A DNA stretch of 27,164 nucleotides from a virus. The stretch is from positions 1 to 27,164 of the IMG/VR virus record IMGVR_UViG_3300044825_001233; one strand, written 5' to 3'. Positions 18,583-27,164 of this stretch are shown in pieces. Made by a program: the position numbers and the translations under genes. A model generated the notes under the pieces. That model was not told the origin of the DNA. It saw only the letters and a list, made by a program, of their open reading frames with translations, and made no database searches. Within the stretch, counting starts at the first letter, position 1; every line of letters starts with the position of its first letter.

Positions 18583-18803
18583 CACCTGCTCAAAAAGAGA
18601 TCTACTTGGTAATTGATGAGTGGTGGAAGAAATTCGGTTTCGGTCCTTCTGTAGATGATGTAATGAGGATGACTGGGGAAAAGGGTAGGGGGAATGTATC
18701 TAGGAAGATGAGGGCGTTGATTAAATTGGGTGTCTGTAAGGGAGTACCCAGGCGGGCAAGATCCATACGGCCGTCTTATTTGAGGGTTAGAGAGATTGAA
18801 TGA
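18579..18803 (+). CDS. LexA-type winged-helix DNA-binding protein
   Basis: A 74-residue protein: MTPAQKEIYLVIDEWWKKFG, then a recognition segment with PSVDDVMRMTGEKGRGNVSR and KMRALIKLGVCKGVPRRARS. This is the LexA N-terminal wHTH layout with no protease domain, so it cannot self-cleave. Its place between the two terminase subunits suggests a late-gene or packaging switch. ATG 18579 overlaps the previous stop. It overlaps the large terminase by eight bases. Confidence 0.7.
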   Translation: MTPAQKEIYLVIDEWWKKFGFGPSVDDVMRMTGEKGRGNVSRKMRALIKLGVCKGVPRRARSIRPSYLRVREIE

Positions 18804-20334
18804 CGAACAAGTCTTTCAGACTCTAAGCAGTCTGACGGAGGAGCAGTTTGATGCGGTAATTAAGATGATCCCTGAAGGGGAGCGGGAAAGTCTTGTCTTA
18901 ATGGCCACCGAGTATCAAAAGGCTGTCCAGAGGGAGAAGGGCCAGAAAGACTTTATGGAGTTTGTTCGGGCGATGTGGCCGGGCTTTGTCCACGGGAAAC
19001 ATCATGCCATTATGGCTAAGAAGTTTGAGGAGATCGCCTCTGGGAAGTTAAAGAGGTTGATTATCAATATGCCTCCCCGTCATACAAAGTCTGAGTTTGC
19101 CTCCTACCTTTTGCCGGCTTGGTATTTGGGGAGGTTTCCGAATAAGAAAATTATCCAGACTTCTAATACAGCTGAGCTGGCCGTAGGGTTTGGACGGAAA
19201 GTTCGTAACCTGGTAGACGGGGAGTCTTATGCCCGGATATTTCCTAATGTGGCCCTAAGGCACGACTCTAAAGCGGCCGGCCGGTGGTCTACGAATAAAG
19301 ACGGGGAGTATTTCGCTATCGGGGTAGGGGGTACGGTTACCGGTAAGGGTGCTGATCTACTAATCATTGACGATCCCCATTCGGAACAAGAAGCCGCCTT
19401 AGCAGCTAATGACCCCGGGATTTACGACAAGGTTTATGAGTGGTACTCCTCTGGACCGAGACAGCGACTTCAGCCGGGCGGGCAGATTGTTATTGTGATG
19501 ACCCGGTGGGGTAAGAGAGACTTAACTGGGCAAGTAATTAAGGCCGAAGGCCAAAGGGGCGGGGAGGAATGGGAGGTAATTGAGTTCCCAGCCATCCTAC
19601 CTTCTGGCCAGCCTTTGTGGCCCGAGTTCTGGCCATTAGAGGAATTAGAAGCTCTACGGGCTGAGCTTCCTAACCAAAAGTGGCAGGCCCAATACCAACA
19701 AGCCCCGACATCTGAGTCTTCAGCCATTGTGAAAAGGGAGTGGTGGAGAACCTGGGATTCAGACTCCCCGCCTCATTGTGACTTTATCCTCATGGCATGG
19801 GATACCGCTTTTGAGAAATCCAACCGGGCCGACTACTCGGCCTGTACGATCTGGGGGGTGTTCTACCACCCAGACGATACTGGGAAAGATCAGGCCAATA
19901 TCATTCTTTTAAACGCCGTCAGAGACCGGGTGGAGTTCCCAGAGTTAAAGAAAATGGTCTTAGAACAGGCTAAAGAGTGGGAGCCAGACTCAATCATTAT
20001 TGAGAAAAAAGCCTCTGGAGCTCCTTTGATCTATGAGTTAAGAGCTATGGGCGTCCCGGTTCAAGAGTTTACGCCGGTAAGGGGCAACGATAAGATAACC
20101 AGACTTAATGCGGTTTCTGACTTGTTTGCCTCTGGGAGAGTCTGGGCCCCGAATACCAATTGGGCCGAAGAGGTGATTGACGAGGTGGCCTCATTCCCAT
20201 CTGGAGATCACGATGACTATGTGGATACGGTGTCTTTGGCCCTAATGAGATTTAGAAAAGGCGGATACATAAAGACGCAGCTAGACGAAGATGAAGACTT
20301 ACCGTCTTTCAGAAGAAAGATGGTCTATTACTAA
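18796..20334 (+). CDS. terL: Terminase large subunit
   Basis: A 512-residue DNA packaging ATPase and nuclease. ATPase: Walker A MPPRHTKS (92-99), Walker B LLIIDDP (188-194), coupling motif MTRWG (235-239). Nuclease (RNase H fold): AWDTAF with D336, IIEKKASG with E403, and DHDDYVD with D474/D477. All catalytic positions are present. The start is probably TTG 18796 (M at residue 24 would be ATG 18865); no in-frame ATG is close to a good ribosome site, so the first residues are uncertain. Confidence 0.93.
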   Translation: MNDEQVFQTLSSLTEEQFDAVIKMIPEGERESLVLMATEYQKAVQREKGQKDFMEFVRAMWPGFVHGKHHAIMAKKFEEIASGKLKRLIINMPPRHTKSEFASYLLPAWYLGRFPNKKIIQTSNTAELAVGFGRKVRNLVDGESYARIFPNVALRHDSKAAGRWSTNKDGEYFAIGVGGTVTGKGADLLIIDDPHSEQEAALAANDPGIYDKVYEWYSSGPRQRLQPGGQIVIVMTRWGKRDLTGQVIKAEGQRGGEEWEVIEFPAILPSGQPLWPEFWPLEELEALRAELPNQKWQAQYQQAPTSESSAIVKREWWRTWDSDSPPHCDFILMAWDTAFEKSNRADYSACTIWGVFYHPDDTGKDQANIILLNAVRDRVEFPELKKMVLEQAKEWEPDSIIIEKKASGAPLIYELRAMGVPVQEFTPVRGNDKITRLNAVSDLFASGRVWAPNTNWAEEVIDEVASFPSGDHDDYVDTVSLALMRFRKGGYIKTQLDEDEDLPSFRRKMVYY

Positions 20335-20343
20335 GGATGAATT

Positions 20344-22824
20344 ATGGCCATTGATAAAGCCTTGTACGAAGCCCCGGTTGGAATTGAAGAACTAGCCGCC
20401 CAGGAAGCTCCAGAAATTGAGATTGAAATCGAAGATCCAGAAGCCGTCCGGGTCGGAATCGATGGCCAGACAATTATTGAGCTAGAAAAAGAAGACATTC
20501 AAGGCGACTTTAACGCCAATCTGGCTGAGATCTTAGATGAAGGTGTTCTAACAACTTTAGCCGATGAGCTATTGGGAGACTTTCAATCTGATCTGGACGC
20601 TAGAAAAGATTGGATGCAGACCTATGTTGATGGGTTAGAGCTCTTGGGGATGAAGATCGAAGACCGCACAGAACCCTGGCCTGGGGCTTGCGGTGTCTAT
20701 CACCCTCTTTTATCAGAAGCCCTGGTGAAGTTTCAGTCCGAAACCATCATGGAAACATTCCCCGCCCAGGGTCCGGTAAAGACTCAGATTATTGGGAAGG
20801 AAACCCCGGAGAAGCGGGAAGCAGCAATGCGGGTCCAGCAGGACATGAACTACCAGCTTACGGAAAAAATGCCCGAGTACCGGCCCGAGCACGAAAGAAT
20901 GCTCTGGGGTTTGGGTCTGGCAGGTAACGCATTTAAAAAGGTTTACTACGATCCAAGCCTTGAGCGGCAGGTCGCCATCTTTGTCCCGGCCGAAGACATC
21001 GTGGTCCCTTACGGGGCATCAAGTCTTCTTACCTCAGAGCGTGTTACCCATGTAATGAGGAAGACAGAGAACGAGTTAAAGAAACTTCAAGTGGCAGGTT
21101 TTTACCGGGATGTTGAATTAGACGATCCGGTCGATACCTTTGATGAAGTAGAAAAGAAAATTGCCGAGAAGATGGGTTTCAGGGCAACGACAGATAATCG
21201 ATTCAAGATCCTGGAGATGCACATCAACCTAGATCTTGAGGGATTTGAAGATGTTGACGAAGACGGAGAGCCAACCGGCATCGCCCTGCCGTATGTAGTA
21301 ACGATTGAAAAGGGCACTCAGACCATATTATCTATAAGAAGAAACTGGAACCCAGAAGATGACCTTAAAGCCAAACGCAATCATTTCGTTCACTACGGAT
21401 ACGTTCCGGGTTTTGGTTTCTATTGCTTTGGGCTTATCCATCTTATTGGCGCTTTTGCTAAGTCTGGCACTAGCCTTATTCGGCAACTTGTTGACGCAGG
21501 TACTCTGTCTAATCTGCCCGGCGGATTTAAAACCAAAGGCCTCCGCATTAAAGGTGACGATACCCCGATTGCGCCAGCCGAGTTCCGAGATGTCGATGTC
21601 TCATCTGGATCGATCAAAGACAACATTATGACCTTGCCATACAAGGAGCCAAGCCAAGTCTTGGCCGCCTTGATGGATAAGATTATTGACGAAGGCCGCC
21701 GCTTTGCCTCGGCAGCAGATCTCAAGATCTCGGATATGTCAGCCCAATCCCCCGTGGGAACAACGCTGGCAATCCTAGAGCGCACACTAAAGATTATGTC
21801 GGCCGTCCAGGCCCGTATTCATTACGCAATGCGGCAGGAGTTCAAGCTCCTAAAAGACATTATTCGGGACTACACCCCGCCTGATTATTCTTATGAGCCA
21901 GAAGACGGAACACGCCGGGCCAAGCAATCAGACTATGACCAGGTAGACGTTATTCCGGTCTCCGATCCTAATGCGGCAACCATGTCGCAAAAGGTGGTGC
22001 AGTACCAGGCCGTGTTACAGCTGGCTCAAAGTGCCCCGCAGCTCTATGACCTGGCCCAGTTACATCGACAAATGCTCGATGTCTTAGGAATTAAAAACGC
22101 CTCCAAGCTAGTAAAGCTGGAAGACGACAACAAGCCCAAAGATCCTGTATCCGAGAACATGGATGTGGTTCGGATGAAACCTTTGAAAGCATTCGCCTAC
22201 CAGGATCACCAGGCACATATCACTACTCACATGGCATTTATGCAAGACCCAATGACCGCCCAGATGATTGGCCAGAATCCGTTGGCACAACAGATGATGG
22301 CTGCCCTCCAGGCGCACATAGCAGAGCACTACGCATTCCAATACCGGAACATGATCGAGCAGCAAGTTGGCGCACCCCTACCCTCGCCAGACTCTGAAGA
22401 TCAGTTACCTGAGGAATTTGAAACTGCGCTGTCCCGGATGGTCTCTCAGGCCGCCCAACAGCTCTTACAACAAAACCAGGTTAACGCTGCACAACAGCAA
22501 GCCGCACAACAAGCCCAAGATCCGATCTTACAAATGCAGATGCAAGAGCTTCAGATCAAACAAGCTGAAGTCCAACGCAAGATGCAAAAAGATCAGATTG
22601 ATTCCCAGCTCAAGCTGCAACAACAGCAGATTGAAACCCAGCGCATTGCTTCACAAGAGCGCATTGCTATGGAAGGAATCCAATCCAAAGAAGAGATTGA
22701 GGGTATGAAACTTGGCCTCGGGGTTGCAAAAGACCAAGAGGAAAGGGCCTCGAAAGAGGAAATCGAAGGGATGCGAATGGGCATCCAGATAGCACAATCA
22801 CAACAAAAGAAAGGAAATGAATGA
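20344..22824 (+). CDS. Portal protein
   Basis: An 826-residue protein following the large terminase, as portals do. The N-terminal part includes the RTEPWPGACGVYHPLLSEAL segment and QTYVDGLELLG region typical of large podovirus/P22-type portals; the middle contains TLAILERTLKIMSAVQARIH, a stem-type helix. Residues about 690-826 are Gln-rich coiled coil (QQNQVNAAQQQAAQQAQ and later IEGMKLGLGVAKDQEERASK), a likely barrel extension. Its size supports a short-tailed virion, though tail genes are not in this window. It overlaps the next gene by four bases. Confidence 0.9.
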   Translation: MAIDKALYEAPVGIEELAAQEAPEIEIEIEDPEAVRVGIDGQTIIELEKEDIQGDFNANLAEILDEGVLTTLADELLGDFQSDLDARKDWMQTYVDGLELLGMKIEDRTEPWPGACGVYHPLLSEALVKFQSETIMETFPAQGPVKTQIIGKETPEKREAAMRVQQDMNYQLTEKMPEYRPEHERMLWGLGLAGNAFKKVYYDPSLERQVAIFVPAEDIVVPYGASSLLTSERVTHVMRKTENELKKLQVAGFYRDVELDDPVDTFDEVEKKIAEKMGFRATTDNRFKILEMHINLDLEGFEDVDEDGEPTGIALPYVVTIEKGTQTILSIRRNWNPEDDLKAKRNHFVHYGYVPGFGFYCFGLIHLIGAFAKSGTSLIRQLVDAGTLSNLPGGFKTKGLRIKGDDTPIAPAEFRDVDVSSGSIKDNIMTLPYKEPSQVLAALMDKIIDEGRRFASAADLKISDMSAQSPVGTTLAILERTLKIMSAVQARIHYAMRQEFKLLKDIIRDYTPPDYSYEPEDGTRRAKQSDYDQVDVIPVSDPNAATMSQKVVQYQAVLQLAQSAPQLYDLAQLHRQMLDVLGIKNASKLVKLEDDNKPKDPVSENMDVVRMKPLKAFAYQDHQAHITTHMAFMQDPMTAQMIGQNPLAQQMMAALQAHIAEHYAFQYRNMIEQQVGAPLPSPDSEDQLPEEFETALSRMVSQAAQQLLQQNQVNAAQQQAAQQAQDPILQMQMQELQIKQAEVQRKMQKDQIDSQLKLQQQQIETQRIASQERIAMEGIQSKEEIEGMKLGLGVAKDQEERASKEEIEGMRMGIQIAQSQQKKGNE

Positions 22825-23015
22825 GCAAAGACCTACTCGTCTATCTCTCAAAAAAGTTAGCCGAGGAAATGCAGGTGATTGAAAAAGACATGGCAATGGG
22901 GACCGCCAAGGATTATCCCGACTACCGCTATGCGGCAGGGATTTACCGGGGCTTACTTGTAGCCAACAACATACTCATAGAGACATCAGAAAGGATGGAA
23001 AAAGACGATGAGTGA
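22821..23015 (+). CDS. 64-residue protein between portal and GroES-like genes
   Basis: Helical, charged: MSKDLLVYLSKKLAEEMQVI, then DYPDYRYAAGIYRGLLVANN and an acidic MEKDDE end. Start overlaps the portal stop by ATGA and end overlaps the next gene by eight bases. This small gene sits next to the portal in related phages as I recall, without a known role. A head-assembly or portal-related helper is likely by position only. Confidence 0.7.
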   Translation: MSKDLLVYLSKKLAEEMQVIEKDMAMGTAKDYPDYRYAAGIYRGLLVANNILIETSERMEKDDE

Positions 23016-23409
23016 ACTCGCCATCGCTACAGAAGACGGAGAAGTAAGTACCCTTCCCGACACAGCTGAGCGCAAAGCCAAGCAGTTACCAGACCCGTCC
23101 GGGTATCGGATTCTCTGCGCAATACCAGAGATTGAAGAGACCTACGACAGCGGGATTCTCAAATCAGATATGACTTTGCAACATGAGGAGCTACTAACCA
23201 CGGTGCTGTTTGTCGTGAAAATAGGCCCGGATTGTTACAAAGACCCAGCACGTTTTCCAAGTGGCCCTTGGTGTAAAGAGGGAGATTTCATCTTGGTGCG
23301 TCCACACGCCGGAACCAGGCTCAAGATTCATGGCCGAGAGTTTCGGATCATCAACGATGATTCTGTCGAGGGTGTAGTTGAAGACCCCCGTGGAATCAGC
23401 CGCAAATAG
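23008..23409 (+). CDS. GroES-like (Cpn10-type) co-chaperonin
   Basis: A 133-residue protein. After a polar leader, the sequence GYRILCAIPEIEETYDSGIL, a TTVLFVVKIGPDCYK stretch and CKEGDFILVRPHAGTRLKIH then an EGVV end follows the GroES strand order, including the conserved KxGD-x-V turn and the mobile-loop position near DSGILKSD. T4 gp31 is the classic phage analogue that lets host GroEL fold the capsid protein. A capsid gene lies 2 kb downstream, fitting this job. Confidence 0.7.
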   Translation: MSELAIATEDGEVSTLPDTAERKAKQLPDPSGYRILCAIPEIEETYDSGILKSDMTLQHEELLTTVLFVVKIGPDCYKDPARFPSGPWCKEGDFILVRPHAGTRLKIHGREFRIINDDSVEGVVEDPRGISRK

Positions 23410-23418
23410 GGAGTGATC

Positions 23419-24366
23419 ATGCCGTTACCAAAAGAAGCAGAAGTTATGAACGACAAATTGGAAATTGAGATCGAAGGCGCTGAACAGGTCAAGATCGAGG
23501 TCCAAGACGACACCCCCGAAGAAGATCGTGGACGAGAGCCATTACCCGAAGATATTGTCAAAGAGCTCGAGGCTGATGAGCTTGAGGACTACTCGGAAAA
23601 GGTAAAAACCCGCCTAAAGCAGATGAAAAAGGTCTGGCACGATGAGCGCCGGGCAAAAGAAGCTGCCTTACGGGAGCAACAGGAAGCACTCCGACTGGCC
23701 CAACAGGCCATAGAGGAGAACAAAAAACTCAAAGCCAAGGTCTCTTATTCCGAGACAGCCCTGGTCTCCTCCTACAAAGAGGCAGCCCAGCGCCAGCTCG
23801 ATGAGGCCAAGCGAGAGTACAAAGAAGCCTATGACTCCGGGGATTCTGACCGGGTAGTGGAGGCCCAGGAGAAGCTCACCGCAGCCAAGATGCGGTCCGA
23901 GCAAGCCCAGAGGTTTAAGCCTACCCCTTTACAGGCCAAGGAAACTGATGTAAATATCGACCAGCAGGCACAAGTACAAAAACCTGACGGCAAGGCGATT
24001 GCGTGGCAAGAGCGCAATCAATGGTTCGGACCGAATCGCTTGATGACAGGGATGGCCTTGGCCTTGCATGAAGAATTGGTTGAAAAGCATGGGCAAGCCT
24101 ATGCAACCACCGATGAATACTACGAGCGCATCGACAAAACCATGCGCCAGAGATTCCCGGAGGAATTTCCCAATGAAACGCAGACCGGGGGCGGCAAGCC
24201 CAGTCAGCGCACAGAAAACAAACCTGCCACCGTAGTCGCTCCGGCGTCACGCAGCACCGCCCCCAAAAAAGTGGTGTTGAAACAGTCGCAGATTGCCCTG
24301 GCAAAAAAGCTGGGTTTAACACCTGAGCAATATGCTCGGGAATATGCAAAGACAATGGAGAACTAA
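23419..24366 (+). CDS. Scaffolding protein
   Basis: A 315-residue protein between the GroES-like and head genes, where scaffolds sit. It begins acidic (MPLPKEAEVMNDKLEIEIEG), has a long charged coiled coil (about residues 75-165, EKVKTRLKQMKKVWHDERRA and onward) and a basic C-terminus (ALAKKLGLTPEQYAREYAKT), the usual scaffold layout with a capsid-binding basic end. ATG 23419 is preferred over GTG 23413 because AGGGAG lies at 23408. No protease is nearby. Confidence 0.75.
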   Translation: MPLPKEAEVMNDKLEIEIEGAEQVKIEVQDDTPEEDRGREPLPEDIVKELEADELEDYSEKVKTRLKQMKKVWHDERRAKEAALREQQEALRLAQQAIEENKKLKAKVSYSETALVSSYKEAAQRQLDEAKREYKEAYDSGDSDRVVEAQEKLTAAKMRSEQAQRFKPTPLQAKETDVNIDQQAQVQKPDGKAIAWQERNQWFGPNRLMTGMALALHEELVEKHGQAYATTDEYYERIDKTMRQRFPEEFPNETQTGGGKPSQRTENKPATVVAPASRSTAPKKVVLKQSQIALAKKLGLTPEQYAREYAKTMEN

Positions 24367-24367
24367 C

Positions 24368-24817
24368 ATGGCTGAAAATAGACTTGCTCGCACAATTGAG
24401 ACCCGTGAACAACAGGAACGCCCCAAAGCATGGCAGCGTCCCGAAACATTGCCGCAGCCCGATAAGCAGCCGGGTTACGCATATCGCTGGGTCAGGGTTT
24501 CTATGCTTAATCAGGCTGACGCCAAGAACATCTCGGCCAAATTCCGGGAGGGCTGGGAGCCAGTCAGGATTGAGGAGCAGCCCCAATTTAAGATGCTAGT
24601 TGACCCCAACAGTCGATTCAAAGACAACATTGAGGTCGCAGGTTTGTTGCTCTGCAAAATGCCTGAGGAGTTTGTGAAACAGCGTAGTGCTTTCTACGCC
24701 AAGGCCACAAAAGACAATATGGATGCTGTGGACAACAATTTTTTAAGAGAGAACGATCCGAGGATGCCGCTGTTCTCAGAACGCAAGTCTTCGACATCGT
24801 TTGGTAAAGGACGATAA
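24368..24817 (+). CDS. Head-associated structural protein, role uncertain
   Basis: A 149-residue protein starting MAENRLARTIETREQQERPK, with a Pro-rich KAWQRPETLPQPDKQPGYAY segment and a WVRVSMLNQADAKNISAKFR domain. No known fold is clear. It is placed between the scaffold and capsid genes and ends just before the ribosome site of the next. By location it is likely to be in the virion or its assembly, for example head closure or stabilisation. Confidence 0.6.
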   Translation: MAENRLARTIETREQQERPKAWQRPETLPQPDKQPGYAYRWVRVSMLNQADAKNISAKFREGWEPVRIEEQPQFKMLVDPNSRFKDNIEVAGLLLCKMPEEFVKQRSAFYAKATKDNMDAVDNNFLRENDPRMPLFSERKSSTSFGKGR

Positions 24818-24835
24818 CTTTTTTAGAGGTTAAAA

Positions 24836-25432
24836 ATGGCATATCCCACCGTATCAGCCCCTTACGGGCTAATCCCGATCAATTTGGTCGGCGGTCAGGT
24901 ATTTGCCGGTGCTACTCGCCAGATTCCTATTGCTTCTGGTTCCGCAACCGCCATTTTCTTTGGTGATGTTGTTGAGCTGAACAATAACGGCACTCTGTCG
25001 AAAGAAACCGGCACTGCCGTGGCCACACCTGTTGGCGTATTCCTTGGTTGCACCTATACGGATCCGACCTATGGAACTACGTTCCGTCAGTACTACCCTG
25101 GCAATGTAAGCGTGGATGACATCTATGCTTATGTTCAGGACAACCCCACCACTCTGTTTAAGGTAGCCGTTTGTACCGCTGGCAGCGCCACGATTAACGC
25201 AGTTTCTCGTGCAGCTGTTGGTGAGAACACAGCCCTTGTCCAGAATGCTGGAAACACCACTACTGGTAACTCGAAAGTAGCCGTTTCGGTTACGACCGCC
25301 ACTGACTCGACCCTCCCGGTCCGTGTCATTGATGTTGTGTCCGAGACTGCAAACTCCCTGGGTTCTTACACGGAAGTAATCGTGAAATGGAACGCCGGTA
25401 TGCACCAGTATGACAACCCGACTGGCGTATAA
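24836..25432 (+). CDS. Probable capsid-associated decoration protein
   Basis: A 198-residue beta-rich protein: MAYPTVSAPYGLIPINLVGG, a GATRQIPIASGSATAIFFGD segment and a C-terminal VIVKWNAGMHQY. Low Lys/Arg, high Thr/Val/Asn/Gly, and a position directly before the major capsid gene suit a head-decoration or minor capsid protein; similar genes stand here in related phages, mostly without function. There is no catalytic motif. Confidence 0.65.
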   Translation: MAYPTVSAPYGLIPINLVGGQVFAGATRQIPIASGSATAIFFGDVVELNNNGTLSKETGTAVATPVGVFLGCTYTDPTYGTTFRQYYPGNVSVDDIYAYVQDNPTTLFKVAVCTAGSATINAVSRAAVGENTALVQNAGNTTTGNSKVAVSVTTATDSTLPVRVIDVVSETANSLGSYTEVIVKWNAGMHQYDNPTGV

Positions 25433-25444
25433 GGAGATTGACAA

Positions 25445-26356
25445 ATGGCTATTTCTCGTGCCCAACTACTGAAAGAGCTGCTCCCCGGCCTGAACGCCCT
25501 GTTCGGCATGGAGTACGCACGTTACGGCGAAGAACACAAGGAAGTTTTCGAGACCGAGAGCTCCGAGCGTTCATTCGAGGAAGAAACAAAACTGTCTGGT
25601 TTCTCAGCCGCACCGGTCAAAAACGAGGGCTCTGCCATCGCTTATGACAACGGCCAGGAAGCCTGGACGGCTCGCTATACGCACGAAACCATTGCCCTGG
25701 GTTTCTCGCTGACGGAAGAGGCAATTGAGGACAACCTCTATGACTCCCTGTCCAGCCGGTACACCAAGGCCCTGGCCCGTGCTATGGCTTATACCAAACA
25801 GGTCAAGGCAGCATCGATCCTGAACAACGGCTTCGACTCCGATTATACCGGCGGCGATGGCGTTGAGCTCTTCTCGACTGCTCACCCCCTGATCTCTGGT
25901 GGCGTTAACTCCAACACTCCGTCTACGGCAGCTGACCTGAATGAGACCTCCCTTGAGGCGGCCGTTATTCAGATCGCTGGCTGGACGGATGAGCGTGGCC
26001 TGCTGATCGCAGCCAAGCCCCGCAAGCTGGTTGTTCCGCCTGCCCTGATGTTCGTGGCCACCCGTATCCTGGAGACTGAACTCCGGGTCGCTACGGCTGA
26101 CAACGACATTAACGCCCTGAAGAGCAACGGTTCGATCCCGGAAGGTTACACAGTTAACCACTTCCTGACCGACACCGATGCTTGGTTCCTGACGACTGAC
26201 GTACCCAACGGTCTGAAGCACTTTGTTCGTACCCCGATGGCAACATCGATGGACGGCGACTTCGACACCGGTAACGTCCGTTACAAGGCCCGTGAGCGTT
26301 ATAGCTTTGGCTGGTCGGACCCCCTCGGGGTGTTTGGCTCTCCCGGAGCTGCCTAA
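25445..26356 (+). CDS. Major capsid protein (Mu gpT-like, HK97 fold)
   Basis: A 303-residue protein: the FETESSERSFEEETKLSGF and YTHETIALGFSLTEEAIEDN runs, then RAMAYTKQVKAASILNNGFD and LFSTAHPLISGGVNSN, are close to Mu gpT head subunits. The C-terminal ERYSFGWSDPLGVFGSPG is the usual family end. Strong AAGGAG precedes ATG. It is followed by a strong terminator, so this gene is the end of the main late transcript or a high-level unit. Confidence 0.87.
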   Translation: MAISRAQLLKELLPGLNALFGMEYARYGEEHKEVFETESSERSFEEETKLSGFSAAPVKNEGSAIAYDNGQEAWTARYTHETIALGFSLTEEAIEDNLYDSLSSRYTKALARAMAYTKQVKAASILNNGFDSDYTGGDGVELFSTAHPLISGGVNSNTPSTAADLNETSLEAAVIQIAGWTDERGLLIAAKPRKLVVPPALMFVATRILETELRVATADNDINALKSNGSIPEGYTVNHFLTDTDAWFLTTDVPNGLKHFVRTPMATSMDGDFDTGNVRYKARERYSFGWSDPLGVFGSPGAA

Positions 26357-26366
26357 ACGGCTAAGG

Positions 26367-26397
26367 AAAGGGAAGGGAGAAATCTCTTCCCTTTTTT
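26367..26397 (+). terminator. Intrinsic terminator after the major capsid gene
   Basis: AAAGGGAAG (26367-26375) pairs with CTTCCCTTT (26386-26394), with a T-run at 26392-26397. It separates the capsid gene from the next structural gene. Confidence 0.85.
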
Positions 26398-26460
26398 CTT
26401 GGTTGGTTTATGATTGATCAAGCCTAGGATTTATTACCTGTATCGACTGGCCTAGCAGAC

Positions 26461-26492
26461 GTAGTAGAGACGATACGGGGATGTGCTACTAC
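26461..26492 (+). other. Leader hairpin before the 26510 gene
   Basis: GTAGTAG (26461-26467) pairs with CTACTAC (26486-26492), 18-base loop. It is in the 112-base stretch between the terminator and ATG 26510. No clear promoter is visible there. It may stabilise the 5' end of the next mRNA. Confidence 0.45.
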
Positions 26493-26509
26493 ACGAAAGG
26501 AAGCCAAAA

Positions 26510-27106
26510 ATGGCTCAAACGACCTTTTCCGGTCCAGTCAAATCGGACAACGGATTCATCGGCGGTACTTCTTCTGATCCCATTTCAGTAACGACTGCCC
26601 AGAACATTTCCAGCTTTTATGCAACCTCCTCGGCTACGACTGGCGATACCCGCCTGAACTACAGCCGCCTGGACATTACTTCGACTGGATCTGGCGAGAC
26701 TCTTCGGGCATTTACCCGTGTTTCTGGTGCTAATGCAGCTACCGGCGGCACTGTAAACGGCGCTCATATTTCTCTGTCGGTTAACTCTGGCGGAACAATC
26801 TCCGGTGCAGCTAACGCCCTGCGTGTCACCCTCGGTGCTGCGGCTGGTGTTTCTACCGGCGGTACGGTTGCAGCTTTGCAAGTGGACTCAGACCTGAACA
26901 ATACGGCTACCGTCCCGGCATCTGCTTCGTTCATCCGTGTGACTAATACCAATACGACCAAACTGTCTAACCTGTTTAACCTCCCCGCTCCTGCGGTAGG
27001 TGGCGTGTTGGCAGCGGTTGTTGGTACTCCGACTCAGACGCACACCATTAAGTGCGTTGGTAGCAACGGGACCAACTACTACATCATGGTCAGCACCACG
27101 GCTTAA
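26510..27106 (+). CDS. Virion structural (decoration/fibre-like) protein
   Basis: A 198-residue, Thr/Ser/Ala/Gly-rich protein, MAQTTFSGPVKSDNGFIGGT at the start, long runs of short strands (TRVSGANAATGGTVNGAHIS and TLGAAAGVSTGGTVAALQVD) and an FNLPAPAVGGVLAAVVGTPT end. The repeated beta pattern fits a surface or fibre-like protein on the head. ATG 26510 is chosen with AAAGGAAG upstream (26496-26503); an in-frame ATG at 26483 is unlikely. The following gene starts one base after its stop. Confidence 0.65.
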   Translation: MAQTTFSGPVKSDNGFIGGTSSDPISVTTAQNISSFYATSSATTGDTRLNYSRLDITSTGSGETLRAFTRVSGANAATGGTVNGAHISLSVNSGGTISGAANALRVTLGAAAGVSTGGTVAALQVDSDLNNTATVPASASFIRVTNTNTTKLSNLFNLPAPAVGGVLAAVVGTPTQTHTIKCVGSNGTNYYIMVSTTA

Positions 27107-27164
27107 ATGGAGATCACTAAAGAGTATTTGCTCTCAGAGATCAAAAACATGGAAAAGCAACGAG
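27107..27164 (+). CDS. Gene cut by the window end (small coiled-coil protein)
   Basis: ATG 27107 directly follows the previous stop and reads MEITKEYLLSEIKNMEKQR before the window ends. The helical, charged start resembles the small coiled-coil proteins that often follow virion genes. Too little is seen to name it. Confidence 0.6.
   Translation, partial: MEITKEYLLSEIKNMEKQR

Noticed and set aside
26400-26460. Promoter between the capsid terminator and the 26510 gene
   Set aside because: No pair of boxes with proper spacing could be read; only AT-rich stretches such as GATTTATTAC.

Overview
The window is a stretch of a tailed, double-stranded DNA bacteriophage genome. It shows closely packed genes with frequent 4-base ATGA or TTGA overlaps, a terminase-portal-capsid block, recombination and replication genes, and many small proteins. 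No integrase, rRNA or tRNA was seen. Shine-Dalgarno sites are classical, and protein style (for example the ADEREACAKVCE motif and the Rap1a/Tai-like secreted protein) suggests a Gram-negative, probably (beta)proteobacterial, freshwater-type host. The host is an inference, not a direct observation.

Layout. (1) 43-6138, rightward: DUF3310 protein, ERF annealing protein, an SSB-like protein with an acidic -DDAPF tail, a ribbon-helix-helix regulator, zinc-knuckle proteins, several small membrane or secreted proteins, a methyltransferase, a YbcO/DUF1364-like nuclease and a possible PD-(D/E)XK nuclease. (2) 6139-6729: a stretch with no clear large gene. It holds a near-consensus sigma-70 promoter, an intrinsic terminator about 120 bases later (a candidate small RNA), then strongly folded DNA with two possible very short genes. 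(3) 6730-13473, rightward: PAPS-reductase-like protein, ParB-like protein, SF2 helicase, glycosyltransferase, Toprim primase and small genes. (4) 17385 down to 13451, leftward: about twelve small, mostly unknown genes, ending with a sigma region 4-like helix-turn-helix protein that overlaps the primase tail to tail. (5) 17386-17679: divergent control region. (6) 17680-27164, rightward late block: small terminase, LexA-type winged-helix protein, large terminase, portal, GroES-like protein, scaffold, two head-associated proteins, Mu gpT-like major capsid protein, a terminator, another structural protein and a cut-off gene.

Two repeated DNA signals link these blocks. First, CTGCTAGGAG serves as an extended Shine-Dalgarno upstream of genes on both strands (six sense copies). 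Its reverse complement lies in the loop of a hairpin inside the candidate small RNA at 6174-6291, giving 12-15 bases of perfect complementarity to five of the ribosome-binding sites and 10 bases to the sixth copy. This suggests a phage-encoded antisense regulator of its own translation module. Second, a palindrome GTAACA-N2-TGTTAC recurs inside four coding regions (ERF, ParB-like, primase, small terminase), always in the same reading frame. It looks like a dispersed operator or parS-like site. Both are inferences from sequence only.
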